From Prosopocoilus inquinatus (lineage: Eukaryota; Arthropoda; Insecta; Coleoptera; Lucanidae): a DNA stretch of 64,000 nt. Within the stretch, counting starts at the first letter, position 1. Each line of letters begins with the position of its first letter. The translations under genes and the position numbers were made by a program. Shown here piece after piece: positions 54,101-64,000 of this stretch. The notes beneath the pieces were generated by a model that saw only the letters and a list, made by a program, of their open reading frames with translations, was not told the DNA's origin and made no database searches. The stretch is taken from contig CM069872.1 of NCBI GenBank assembly GCA_036172665.1, positions 50,020,101-50,084,100 on the forward strand, read 5' to 3'.

Positions 54101-55547
54101 GAATTTCAAAATTTGATTTTCAAAAAACCTCTTCGATCCGAATGACAACAGAGACTTGTTTACAACGAAAAACATTTCACATTCTTACTTCACCAGCAAG
54201 ATGTCAGTGATGTCCGAAATTTTCTATCCGCAGCTATACATGTGTAACTAACCGCGTTTTCGATCATGTAACTGTGCACTGTTTATTTCGAAATTAAAAC
54301 AAGATGCAGATACTCTCGGTGCAACCAATGCAAGTCAATTGAAAACACCATAAACTCCGTATGCAGTTTCGTTAACACGATGCCTTACAACGACGTTAAG
54401 GTCCGGTTTTTCAATCTCAGTTTAACTTTAATCTTATGTTTATTCCCCTTAGGTGCAAATGGACATAAACTGAAGATTAAAGTTAAACTGAGATGGAAAA
54501 TCCATATTGTACAGTTACGAACAGAAAATGTCGGGCTCTACCAACACAGTAGTGTGAACCAGTCTTTAGAATCAAGTAAACTTACTCTGATTAATTAATT
54601 AATTAATTGCAGAATGTAAAATCATGCAATTCCGTTTGTTGACTTCAATTATCTCTTAAATTGTTAAATGGTATGGCTCTTTAGACAATAATAATTATAG
54701 TTCTGACGTTTTTTAAGTGTGCGAACCAGTCTTTAAATGAAAATGAATTTCAAGATTTGATTTTCAAACAACCTCTTCGATCCGAATGACAACAGAGACT
54801 TGTTTACAACGAAAAACATTTCACATTCTTACTTCGTCAGCAAGATGTCACTGATGCCCGAAATTTTCTATCCGCAGCTATACATGTGTAACTAACCGCG
54901 TTTTCGATCATGTAACTGTGCACTGTTTATTTCGAGATTAAAACAAGATGCAGATACTGTCGGTGCAACCAATGCAAGTCAATTGAAAACACCATAAACT
55001 CCATATGCAGTTTCGTTAAAACGATGCCTTACAACGACGTTAAGGTCCGGTTTTTCAATCTCAGTTTAACTTTAATCTTAGGTTTATTCTCCTTAAGTGC
55101 AAATGGAAATAAACTGAAGATTAAAGTTAAACTCAGATGGAAAATCCATATTGTACAGTTACGAACAGAAAATTTTGGGCTCTACCAACACAGCAGTGTG
55201 AAGCAGTCTTTAGAAACAAGCAAACTTACTCTGATTAATTAATTAATTAATTGCAGAATGTAAAATCATGCAATTCAGTTTGTTGATTTCAATATTCTCG
55301 TAAATTGTTAATTGGTAGTTCTTCAGACTATAATAATTATAGTTCTGACGTTTTTAAAGTGTGCGAACCAGTCTTTAAATGAAAATGAATTTCAAGATTT
55401 GATTTTCAAAAAACCTCTTCGATCCGAATGACAACAGAGACTTGTTTACAATGAAAAACATTTCACATTCTTACTTCACCAGAAAGATGTCAGTGATGCC
55501 CGAAATTTTCTATCCGCAGCTGTACATGTGTAACTAACCGCGTTTTC
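51129..55547 (+). repeat. Tandem array, long (644-647 bp) and short (483-486 bp) units, seven copies plus a partial
   Basis: Aligning on AACGACGTTAAGGTC (or AACGCCGTTAAGGTC), units start near 51634, 52120, 52603, 53250, 53733, 54380 and 55024, giving spacings 486, 483, 647, 483, 647 and 644. Short units lack a 163 bp stretch flanked by the 20 bp near-repeats AGTGTGAAGCAGTCTTTAGA and AGTGTGCGAACCAGTCTTTA, so the deletion probably arose by recombination between them. 52120-53249 and 53250-54379 look identical over 1130 bp, a higher-order repeat. Each unit contains a 28 bp inverted repeat (CTCAGTTTAACTTTAATCTT and complement) and an (ATTA)n stretch. Confidence 0.92.
51424..51885 (+). other. Longest open frame in the array (153 codons), hypothetical
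   Basis: Not recognised. Contains a Cys-rich segment (CNCEIKTRCRYSRCNQC) and a hydrophobic run FFNLSLTLILGLFSLGANG. In later units the same region is interrupted by stops (…TGTAACTAACC…) and only the second part stays open (72-83 codons, starting MPYNDVKVRFF or MMLHNAVKVRFF). The hydrophobic run could serve as a signal peptide, but it is encoded by the arms of the unit's inverted repeat, so it may be a structural by-product. Low confidence that any protein is made. Confidence 0.25.
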
Positions 55548-55600
55548 GAAATGCAGTTATTAAAGTTAATCGAATAATTAAGTCGTGTGTAAGTTTAATT

Positions 55601-55807
55601 TTGAAAAAGGAATTACATAATTATTTCAGAAAAAAAATCATCGAAATAGAAATGAACGATCTCATAAAATCATTGCACATTTTCCAAGTGATAAAACTGA
55701 GTATACAAATGCGGAGGCATGTATTTACAACGAACATCCCCGAGGCCGTAAAGTACATAATGTTGGATTTATGTTTGTATTGTTTTATCATCGTGCCACA
55801 AGTATAA
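55601..55807 (+). CDS. Hypothetical short open frame (68 codons)
   Basis: Not recognised. The frame lacks an ATG at the start (it opens with TTG) and could be a terminal exon after an acceptor such as TTATTTCAG at 55622-55630; it then reads a basic segment followed by MLDLCLYCFIIVPQV. An AATAAA at about 55909 lies downstream. No domain is visible; may be chance. Confidence 0.2.
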   Translation: MKKELHNYFRKKIIEIEMNDLIKSLHIFQVIKLSIQMRRHVFTTNIPEAVKYIMLDLCLYCFIIVPQV

Positions 55808-55809
55808 AA

Positions 55810-56332
55810 CCGAATTTCCAGTTGAATCCATTGGAGAGTTAAAAGCCGGAATTTAAATCCGTCGTAAACTGAAATATACTCTTGTTTAATGTTTTTTTTT
55901 TTTTTTTTAATAAATTAGCAAATTAACGTGTTGCAATCCAAAAAAAAAAAACAATTGTTGGATAAGCTGCTAATCTGCTTCAATTTTTTTCAATCTTATC
56001 ATCACCCAGTTTCTATGATTTCGATATACGATGAGTCTGCCTAAGTGTGGATCTTCCAGACTCAAGAAACTGCTTAATCTTCTTCATTCTGATCTTGACT
56101 TATCTCAGTTTTCTCTCAACAGTGTAAATTTCTTTTTCTGGATTCTGTTTTAAAATTGAATTAAGTCAATTTTAAACTTTAATTAGATTGTTTAAGGCCC
56201 AAATCTGTAACGCAAGATAAATTTTCACCAGTGACGTAGTAAGGGGGGGGGGGTTACGGGGATTGCAAGCAAGACGGCACATGCAATTGTTCTAGAGCCC
56301 GTTGAAAGTCAAAGAAAAATGATTGTCTTTAG
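55810..56332. other. Intergenic, no gene recognised
   Basis: CAGTGACGTAGTAAGGGGGG near 56230 resembles one end of a hAT-type MITE without a partner. Confidence 0.4.
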
Positions 56333-56450
56333 CGGCCATTTTCATAATCAAGCTTTAATTTAAAGTCACTTTAAGAATAGGGAAACAAATGTACTTTTTT
56401 AAGTTAAAGTAACTAAAAATTTAAAGTCATATTGTGAAAATGGCCGTAAA
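56333..56450. mobile_element. MITE of the TTTCATAATCGAAC family, copy 3 (diverged)
   Basis: GGCCATTTTCATAATCAAGC...TTAAAGTCACTTTA pairs with TAAAGT...AAAGTCATATTGTGAAAATGGCC; 118 bp. Confidence 0.65.
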
Positions 56451-57326
56451 TCTCTGAAAAGATGAAAGCTTATTATTTCTAAGTCGCGCATGACAAGATT
56501 TATGAAAAAAGTTGATCCTTACATACGGAATACACTCTGAAATATGTAAAAATGGAAGAAAATGAAAAAAAAGAAAGAAGAAAAACTAAGAGGATCAATT
56601 ACCGGAAAACAATTTTAAAACAACTGTAAAACGCTAAGAACACTGTGTCTTAAGCGTCTATTTCGAACGAACGACGTCTGTGGCGCCATCTGTTAGCCCG
56701 AACCGTAAATTTGTAAGATATTTCAAAACGGTTAAACGTTTACAAACAATTTCTGAAAAAAAACTCTCCCAACAAATAAAACTTTTTTATTTAAATAGTT
56801 GCGAAAGAATTTTACAAACACATTTTCATTTACCGGAAAACAACTGAAGAACAATGTATGTACTTAAAACAACTTCTTTATATTAAAAAAAAAAAAAACA
56901 TTTGCGTTACCATGAATTGTAACTTTGTCCTCCTTAATTGTAGGAAATTAATAGCAAGGTGACGGAAAATCGCTAAGAAAAAGGTTATAGCTTCGAATTA
57001 TTAAAGTTGAAACGAAATGGTTAGAGAGAAATTTCAAACGTAAGCAGCGCTATCTGTTATTCAGTAGCCGTAATTAATTTCGTTCCTTTCTCACTTCCGG
57101 AGGACAGTTTTAAACAAGCTGAATTTTTTATTTATTTATTTTTCAAGAAAGCGTTTTAGAAACGATGTAAACGCACCCAGTTTAGTGCTAGTTTCCGGAA
57201 GCTTTTCTAACCTAAAATTTTGACAGCTCTTGTCACCTTTTAGAAATCGGATAATTCAAAAGTAAGAAGGCTATAAAACAGAAACCCCAATATTTTCGAG
57301 AATAAAAATAATAATACCTAACAGTA
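56451..57326. other. Intergenic, no gene recognised
   Basis: Two loosely similar segments (ATTACCGGAAAACAA near 56598 and TTTACCGGAAAACAACTGAA near 56830) suggest an old duplication. Confidence 0.4.
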
Positions 57327-58278
57327 CTAAAAATTATAATACATGAAATTATTCTGAATTAAGGGGCAACCGTCGCGTAAGTTTTCGCACGATGACTTTA
57401 TTAACTTTTCAAGACGCCTAAAACCACTTGTATTTCCGATACAAGTGGCTTTGGGCGTCTCGAAAAGTCGATGGTTGTGACTTGTGACCGTTACGGCATT
57501 CTTCTTCACGATAGTCTTCACAATAGAGCAAAATTCTTCAACTGGCCTAAGTTCTGGGCTATTGGGTGGGTTAAATTCTTTAGAAACATAATTCACTTCA
57601 TTATCTAGATACCATTGAACCGTTTCGTTCCAGTTGCCAGATCTAGCCAAAATAATGGTTTACTGACACGTTTATTAAGGAATGACAACAGGCCTTTTTG
57701 GAGGCATTCTGCGGTACACCTCTGAGCTTATGGTTCCAGAGGTAACGAAGGGAGTGCTTTTTAAAGTTTAAAGCCAGAGGTGCAGATGGCCTGCTAAACA
57801 AGAAATTTATGTTCTTAAAAGCATCAGGAGCGTCCTTCTATAGCAATCCATTTGGATGTCGTTAATTTGTTTTCATAAAGCTTTCTACAGCGAGATTTTG
57901 CTTTTAAAATTCGTTTTGCATTTCTATCAGGTACTGTTTGGGCTTTAAAACCTTTTAATCCAGTTCTGGCTTTAACTTTTTGTACATATGCTGGGTTTCT
58001 TTTTACCTTGAGCGCAACTTCACTGGATGAAATCTTTGGATTCTTTGTAAATGCTTGAAGAATCTTTTCAGCCAAGTTATGTTCACTTTGACCATGTTCA
58101 CCCCCCACTTACAAGTTCTTTCGATAGCCAGGCGTTCTTTGAAACGTTCAATGACATCTGCAATCGTAGATTTGGGAATTTCTAAAGTCTGGGCGATCTG
58201 ACGAACCCTCGCGTTTTTATTTTGCATCTTATGCTCGTGCTTAATCAGTTTTCTTCTTTTCAATCCCAACAAAACCAT
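57327..58278 (-). pseudogene. Tc1/mariner-superfamily transposase, dead copy
   Basis: Three broken parts on the minus strand. 58278-58110: first helix-turn-helix (ARVRQIAQTLEIPKSTIADV). 58108-57830, other frame: second helix-turn-helix (SSSEVALKVKRNPAYVQKVK) and a VPDRNAKRILKAKSRCRKLY linker. 57650-57327: the C-terminal catalytic part with WYLDNEVNYV and NPPNSPELRPVEEFCSIVK, the third acidic residue region of the DDE/D triad. The segment carrying the first two aspartates is missing or scrambled (57650-57830). A 30 bp inverted repeat (CTTTTCAAGACGCCTAAAAC and its near complement) lies within the C-terminal part at 57404-57469. Terminal repeats were not found. Confidence 0.8.
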
Positions 58279-58763
58279 TTTGACAATTAATGAGACGGCG
58301 ATAATAGTACTGACAGCTTTTGTCTTTGTACATTCTGGCTATCTTATGCTAAATAGTAGCTACTTTGATGCAAGGATTGCTAAGATATGCACAAAAAATA
58401 ATGCAAAAAATATAACAATATGACAAAGTGTATCATAGTTTAAGTGAGTCGAATTCTAGACAAGAAGCTCAGAATTATAACCTAGGCACAGGTCAGAATC
58501 TTACAGGGCCTTACCTAGGGCTAAACTCTACTGTTTTGTTGTCAATGGGCCCCAAATTATTATTATCAACAACTTACCTGTAAGCTGGAGTTACCTATGA
58601 CTCATTTCAAACATACGCTAAAAAATTATTTAACAAAAAACTTTTTTTATTTTACACCATAGAAAAATTCCTACAAGAAACAAGTAACTTATGATTCTCT
58701 TTCTTATCAGACACTCTTTGCTTTTTAATAATTAAGGATTGATTATTATACGTTGACTTACAG

Positions 58764-58940
58764 ACAATGGCCCGTATTCTCATATTCTCACCTCGTCTTA
58801 AGCTTAGCAACGCCGTGATTAAATTCTCTCTCACTCTTTTATTCGTGAAACTCGCCTAAAGCTATATCGTTTATGTTTATTTTAATCACGGCTTTAGTTA
58901 GAGACGATTCTAATCATGAGATGAGAATACAGCCCATTGT
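58764..58940. mobile_element. MITE, about 177 bp
   Basis: ACAATGGCCCGTATTCTCAT at the left pairs with ATGAGAATACAGCCCATTGT at the right; inner parts TTAATCACGG/CCGTGATTAAA also pair. Superfamily not assigned. Confidence 0.75.
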
Positions 58941-59632
58941 ATTTAACAATTTTGATCAATAAACTCAAACTCCTGCCTCGCCCTGTATATTAGGCGTATT
59001 AAGGTGCGTATACATATGTGAGCCGAACGCGAGCCGAACCGTTCGGGTACAGTTCGGTGAGAATATTTTCAAAACAAATTTTCAGCGATCCAATGGAAAG
59101 GAACGAGCCAACCACGAACTATTTAGTGTCTTAACAGCGATCTGTGCGTGCGTGTACTTGCTGAAATAATGTCCACACCAAGAGCTATATAAAAACTATA
59201 TGTAATTGTTTGCAGTATTTTTAATTGAGTAAAGGGTGTTGAAACGCAAATAATTATTTATGGGTTTAATGTGATGCTCGAGTAATAATGTATATGCAAA
59301 TAATTAAAAAAGAATAACCTACAAAAATAAAATAAACCAGGTAGACTGGAGCTTCGCGAGCTGATAAGAAAATAAAGAACTAGACACGAACACGTTCGAA
59401 TCTGAACAGTGATGCCAACTTAGCCTTTTGGGGTTAGACTTAGCTATTTTCTGAGAGATTTAGCCCTGTAAATTTTCAAATAGCCCTTGAGGGCTATTTT
59501 AGTCCCAAAATTAATTTTCGTTCAATTAATATTCATTTTATTTATAGTATCTTTTAAATTTACAAAATTTTTAAAAATGTATTTTCTCTTATTTATTTTT
59601 ACAAGAATTTATTTTCATTTTTTTATATGATA

Positions 59633-60292
59633 CAGGCAAAGCTCCGTAACTCGAAGTCCTATAACTCGAATTTTTCTACAACTCGAAGTCGCTTGCTGTT
59701 CCCTGCAGTTGCCTAGCGTTTCGCATTGATTTTTTATATAAATATAAATCGAAAATTTCTATAATTCGAAATAGATTTGACGAACAAAGGACTCACAAAG
59801 CTCTATAACTCGAATCCCCACCTTTTTATCATTTATTTACGTTTCCAACGATGGCACTTCTGGGAATCCCCTTCTTCGGATCTGAGACAATAATGCTATG
59901 CACTTCAGCTGCGTTTAGTATTTCAATTAATTTGGTCGTATTTTCTTTACATACATATAAACTTTCATCAACTTAAAAGTCTTGCAGCTCAACAAAAGCT
60001 TGAAATTAAAAAAAAGTCGAAAATGGTGTCAAAAAAAAGTCGAAAATAGTATAAAAAAGAAAAAATTGCTGAGGAATACAAAATACCAGCAACTACATTA
60101 TCCACGTTAATTATATTAAATTCTGATGTCTGTATACTATTGTTTATATGTTTTTTTTTTGTATTTCTTAATAAAATATGTAATATGTATGAACATTTAT
60201 GGTATGTACTCGTGTCCTTTAACTCGAATTTTCTATAACTCGAATTTAATCTTAGGTCCTTCCAAGGGACCTGAGTTACGGAGCCTCGACTG
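59633..60292 (+). mobile_element. pogo/Tigger-like element nested in the hAT element
   Basis: Ends CAGGCAAAGCTCCGTAACTC and, as complement, CAGTCGAGGCTCCGTAACTC, flanked by TA. The sub-terminal CTATAACTCGAATTT motif is repeated at both ends. Internally deleted. Confidence 0.8.
60051..60125 (+). pseudogene. pogo transposase helix-turn-helix remnant
   Basis: Reads KKKIAEEYKIPATTLSTLI, which matches the N-terminal CENP-B/pogo-type DNA-binding helix-turn-helix (…IAEEFGIPKSTLST-like). It is out of frame with its surroundings and the catalytic domain is absent. Confidence 0.6.
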
Positions 60293-61106
60293 TATATGTA
60301 TTTATATATTTTCCTAGGATTTTTTTTATTTACACTATTTAAAATATTTTTAAATAAACTATTGACTAGATGAGATTCGCAGTAACATTTTTATTTGTTT
60401 TATTTTATTTATTACCTAACAAGTCAATAAAAATGTTTACTTTTAACTTAATGCGAACCTCTTAGCCCCAAACCACTCAAATCTAGCCCTATTTTGGTTT
60501 CTGTCTAGCTCCTTTCCAAATGTAGAGTTGGCATCACTGAATATGAGCAATAAATTCCTTTGTGTTCGTCAAAAAAAAAAACCGATAGGAGACGGATCAC
60601 CACGATTGGTTCGCGAATCGTTCGTCCGGCGCTCCAAACCCCGTCGCAGTCTTGCGAATGTATGGTTCGCGAACTATTCGGCTCGTATGTGTGTACGCAC
60701 CTTTAAACGCCAAAATTTTATTTACCATTATTACCTGCCCCAAAAATGTTACAACGCGACGATTCTTGCTTGTGTTGAGAGAGATTAAAGGCCAATTTGC
60801 ACTGTCAATTGCTTGTCAATACCAAGGCACCGCTTGCTTATTGTGAGATATGTTAGAATGAGGTGTAAATGAAAAGGGAAGATAAAAGATGTCTGTTGGA
60901 GTCACGTCATTAGCCCGAACGGCCCAGACGAGGCCTATTCATAGATACTTTTATTGTTTTTTTTTTTTTTTTTAAAGTCCATGAGGCTACTAATGATATA
61001 AAATAGATATAAATCAGCGATATCCGCACATGTTTAACGAAATAAAAATCCCCGTTATTAATAGGTGTTATAAATTCCCGACGTGTATTTAATTAATGCA
61101 CGTAAT

Positions 61107-61425
61107 TCGATCTTGATTTATCTATTTTGAACGCCGCTGGCTGCGCTGCATCGTCAGACTTGATAATACAGGGTGCAGTATTAATTAATAGGAGTAGTAA
61201 AAATGGTCTCGTGGTTTCGGTTGATGAAATCGTCTGACTCAACCTCCTCAACCTATTTAGGTATAGTAATTCGATCTTGATTTATCTATTGAATGTTGGC
61301 TGCTGGCTGCATCGTCAGACTTGATATATATAGGTAATATAGGGTGCAGTAGTTAATCGTAAAAATGTTCTGGTTGTTCGATTGATGAAATCATCTGACT
61401 CAATCTCCTCAATCTATAGGTGGGT
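61107..61425. repeat. Tandem duplication, about 160 bp, two copies
   Basis: TAATTCGATCTTGATTTATC, GCATCGTCAGACTTGATA and GTTGATGAAATCGTCTGACT (or TGATGAAATCATCTGACTCA) occur in both copies. Each copy has a short internal inverted repeat (CGTCAGACTTGAT / ATCGTCTGACTCAA). Confidence 0.8.
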
Positions 61426-61947
61426 ACAGTATAATACAGAAAGGAAAATTTCTGCGGGACGCAATTAAGAAATGCATGTCAATGTCAACGAGCGACGAAG
61501 AAAGCGGGCGCGGCTTCCAATCGTTAATCACTGGCGCAAAGTCGAACAAAAAACGAAATCATGTCACCGCTACTGGCACGGGCCAAAGAATGGGTGTTTA
61601 AGATGCATCGGAAAGCAAGAGTTTCGTCGTAACTCGACTTGAAGTCTTGAAGCCGACACGAATTTCAATTGGGCTTTGTCGCGCAACCGAAGAGTTTTCT
61701 ATCGATGCAACAACACGCGGGTTAGCACACAAGAATTGTTGCGTCAGTTATTGCAAGAACGGCGGCGAAAATAAATATGCAATTGATTTCGTGAAACAAC
61801 TGAATCTGTAAAATCCAAGAACAACAACAACCAACTTGTCAGAACTGTCTCGAAAATAAACATATACATAATCGTTGAAACGCCTGAACGATCCAAGTGG
61901 TAAGGGACCGACCTTGCAACCGTAAGGTCGTGGATTTGCACAGTGTC
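61426..61947. other. Intergenic; tRNA-like segment just before the TIR element
   Basis: AAGTGGTAAGGGACCGACCT...GGTCGTGGATTTGCAC at about 61895-61942 resembles the A and B boxes of a tRNA-derived SINE, but no full tRNA fold is possible. No protein gene. Confidence 0.4.
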
Positions 61948-63717
61948 GGGACATTTGCGCCGCGAACATTTGCGCCACCGATACATTTGCGCCGCTCAGG
62001 TTAAGTTTACGACGAACGGTCAGGTAATGATATTAGCAATTTTACATTTGCGCCGCTGCACCATGCATTAATAATATTCTTCGAAATTTTCGACCACTTG
62101 GGTAAATTATATTTCTGCAAATCTTAAATAAAATTATTTCCATCACTTTTAATTCCGCACGTGCACATAATATATGTATAATATGCTATTGCTAATTTGT
62201 ATTTGTAATTTATTGAAAGCTCGACAGGTATTTACTTAAAAAAAAAATTACTTTAATTAAGAGCAATGCTTTTCAATTGTAAACCTAGGTAATAAATGTA
62301 TGCATGAATTTTTGAAAAAAAAAAACTTTGCAACAAAATTTTGTAAACAAACCTCTGACTGCTCTGACAGCAAGCGTAGTCGCCTTGTATGGGATGACTT
62401 ATTATGTAGCCAACAATTTGGCACTGTCAGGCCAACAAACGATCGTAGAATAGGTGTTTATGCTAATTTCAGTGGCGAAACACGCGTGTTTTTTTTTCAC
62501 CGTTAAAAAAATTCGAAAAAAAGATTTTCTGACATTTGAACGGTGAAAAAAGCGCGTGTTTAAAATTAATGCGTAAACATCCATTTTTGACCAATTGTAG
62601 AAAAACAATATTTGCATGAACCGTTCATAATATAATAATTGAGTTTAAAATACTAAAATATTCGCGGCTACAAACGAAAGATGGCCGGGAAAAGCGTTTA
62701 CAAAATTTCTAACTTGCTGGCTCTTTTAGCTATTATAATACAATAATAATAATGTTTATTTCCCCAAAATAGAAGTAGATATAAATAAAAGTAAATATAA
62801 AATGTAATAAATATATAGACCGTCTAGAATGTATCCGGAATCTTTAAAATTTTGTGAATTTTTTCCAGTATATCGCCTTTGTCAAAATCATTTTTCCAAA
62901 GAATCAAATTTAAAAAAATGATAACAGGCATTGTATTCTAAGAATTTTAAATAAGCAAAGATTTCAGTAACTACGGCAAACTTAAGAAAAGTGAAAAATA
63001 TGGAGCATTTTTTCAACAGAGGGGTTCATAATTAAAGAAGAAGGGTTGACAAAAAAACGCAAGAAAGAAATAAAAAAATAGTGTCATTTTGTGCACAGAT
63101 GAAGTACCAGTTGAAGTGACAGGAAGTGGAAGGCGGAAAGGATTTGATTTTAAGTTTCCCGAACATTCAGTATAATTTGTGGGATTAAACGGAAATTACA
63201 TAAACAAGTAACTGAAACTATCTTCTTTCTCGATTCGAATTGTTTCATTCATAAATTCAAAAACTGGAAGTTGCAGAGTTGTTTGCTTCTTTCCTATAAT
63301 TATAGGAAACATTAAATATTTAAGGAAGTACAATCAACAGAAGAATACGGCAGTCATAGTTAAACTAGAAAAGTAATCTTGTGTTTAAAATTATAAAGAT
63401 TAAAGTAGGTAATAAATATAAATAATCCACAAAAGTAAACTTGTGCATGGATAAAAAGTGAGGACAAAACTTGGAAGCCTAATAATAACAACCAGCAAAG
63501 TGCCACACAATTGATACATACGATTATTTTTAATCTTCAAGAAATTAATTTTCAGATATGTTTCCACCCGAAATAAGAAGGTTTACAGGTAAATTTTCGT
63601 CTATCTAAGAAATAAATAAATTCCCAGAACGGAGGCGCAAATGTTCAACTTTAAATCTGTGCGGTTATTGAGAACTTTTTCTTGGAAGGGCGCAAATGTG
63701 CGCGGCGCAAGTGTCCC
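61948..63717. mobile_element. Mutator-like terminal-inverted-repeat element, 1.77 kb
   Basis: Left end GGGACATTTGCGCCGCGAAC, right end complement GGGACACTTGCGCCGCGCAC. The motif ACATTTGCGCC is repeated at the left end (61950, 61966, 61983, 62043) and in inverse at the right (63634, 63690). Ends of this type are seen in MULE/Phantom-like transposons (inference). Internally there is only a short readable scrap, CTDEVPVEVTGSGRRKGFDF near 63100-63155, of unknown identity. No clear target duplication: TTTGCACA lies near both ends but at different distances. Confidence 0.65.
62345..62460. mobile_element. Diverged Penelope-type fragment, family 4
   Basis: GACAGCAAGCGTAGTCGCCT, GCACTGTCAGGCCAACAAAC and GATCGTAGAAT parallel GACAGCAAGCATGGCCGCCT, TGCAATGTCAGGTCAAAAAG and GATCGTAAGAT at 30915-31020. 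It lies inside the Mutator-like element. Confidence 0.5.
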
Positions 63718-64000
63718 GGATTGGTTTGCACAACGCTCGAGGTATTTCTCTGGAGAGGTCGTTACTCACTTCAGGTACCCTTCAGTGTTGGGAATAAAAT
63801 TCGACAATGATTCTCTTTCAATGACGTGGAGGTTTGGAAGTAACAGAGCCATGAAACACTTTACTCACCCAAAATACAGGCCCGCTCCTGAGGTCCTGAC
63901 AGATCTATGACTTAGGACTCTGTTAGGCAACCATCACAGGTAAAAAAAGTCCCCCTCAAAAAAAGAACAAAAACAGAACGGGAAATACGACTATTACACA

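Larger units (their letters stand above)
59407..60539. mobile_element. hAT-like element nested in the TTAA element
   Basis: CAGTGATGCCAAC at the left and its complement GTTGGCATCACTG at the right; flanks AATCTGAA and AATATGAG match at 6 of 8 positions, as for a diverged 8 bp duplication. CAGTG-type ends are typical of hAT MITEs. Confidence 0.75.
59003..60702. mobile_element. Outer inverted-repeat element with TTAA flanks
   Basis: Left end GGTGCGTATACATATGTGAG, right end complement GGTGCGTACACACATACGAG; TTAA at 58999-59002 and 60703-60706 (one extra T at the right boundary). TTAA suggests piggyBac-type mobilisation. It encodes nothing recognisable and is split by the hAT-like element inside. 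Confidence 0.7.

Noticed and set aside
51129..55547. CRISPR-like array
   Set aside because: Units are 480-650 bp with no short repeat/spacer alternation, in an animal genome.
61895..61945. tRNA gene
   Set aside because: A- and B-box-like strings exist, but acceptor and D stems do not pair and the B box lacks GGTTCGA; at best a SINE remnant.
63641..63910. 89-codon frame at the right end
   Set aside because: It begins inside the terminal inverted repeat of the 61948-63717 element and reads across the repeat end into flanking DNA, so it cannot be a single ancestral gene.

Overview
The window looks like an AT-rich insect nuclear genome, most likely a beetle. The only intact host genes recognised are four cuticular proteins of the RR-2 (CPR, chitin-binding type 4) class, each with the typical tiny first coding exon (4 codons) followed by a short signal peptide and one RR-2 domain. 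No rRNA, tRNA, CRISPR or bacterial-type operon is present. Everything else is intergenic DNA dense in transposon remnants and local tandem duplications. The species assignment is inference from the gene family and the repeat spectrum only.

Layout. 0-4.2 kb: small tandem duplications, a palindromic MITE, two copies of a duplicated cuticle-gene 3' flank. 4.3-5.7 kb: cuticle gene A (minus). 5.9-10.1 kb: repeats. 10.2-14.7 kb: cuticle gene B (minus) with an inferred 3.6 kb intron filled with MITEs. 15.2-22.3 kb: several independent short-period tandem arrays. 25.2-30.9 kb: a non-LTR retrotransposon fragment split by a 4.4 kb Penelope-like element (PLE) that is itself a large inverted repeat. 31-32.3 kb: a duplicated block with reverse transcriptase scraps. 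33.0-35.1 kb: a second, palindromic PLE. 36.3-40.4 kb: a decayed APE-type LINE. 41.5-42.4 kb: cuticle gene C (plus). 42.5-46.6 kb: several short Penelope-type insertions. 48.5-49.9 kb: composite inverted-repeat element. 50.0-50.7 kb: cuticle gene D (minus). 51.1-55.5 kb: a tandem array with 483/647 bp units. 57.3-58.3 kb: dead Tc1/mariner transposase. 59.0-60.7 kb: three DNA transposons nested inside one another. 61.9-63.7 kb: a Mutator-like terminal-inverted-repeat element.

The most striking signal is RNA rather than protein. Four different sequence families in this window carry a type I hammerhead ribozyme core (CUGANGA, a stem II hairpin, GAAA, a palindromic stem III and a closing stem I). 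Two belong to PLEs whose RT/GIY-YIG proteins are visible here; the other two are on short insertions with 13-15 bp target-site duplications and no protein. In all four families stem III is a self-complementary 4-8 nt sequence with no loop or almost none, which suggests folding as dimers. Hammerheads in PLEs are established knowledge; the diversity in one locus, the very short hammerhead-only insertions and their inverted head-to-head arrangement are what deserve a second look.

The cuticle genes probably work together as structural chitin-binding proteins of rigid cuticle. Genes A and B share a promoter layout: a TATA box close to the 4-codon exon and a GGAAGGTCA nuclear-receptor half site about 55-60 bp further upstream, consistent with ecdysone-cascade control (inference).
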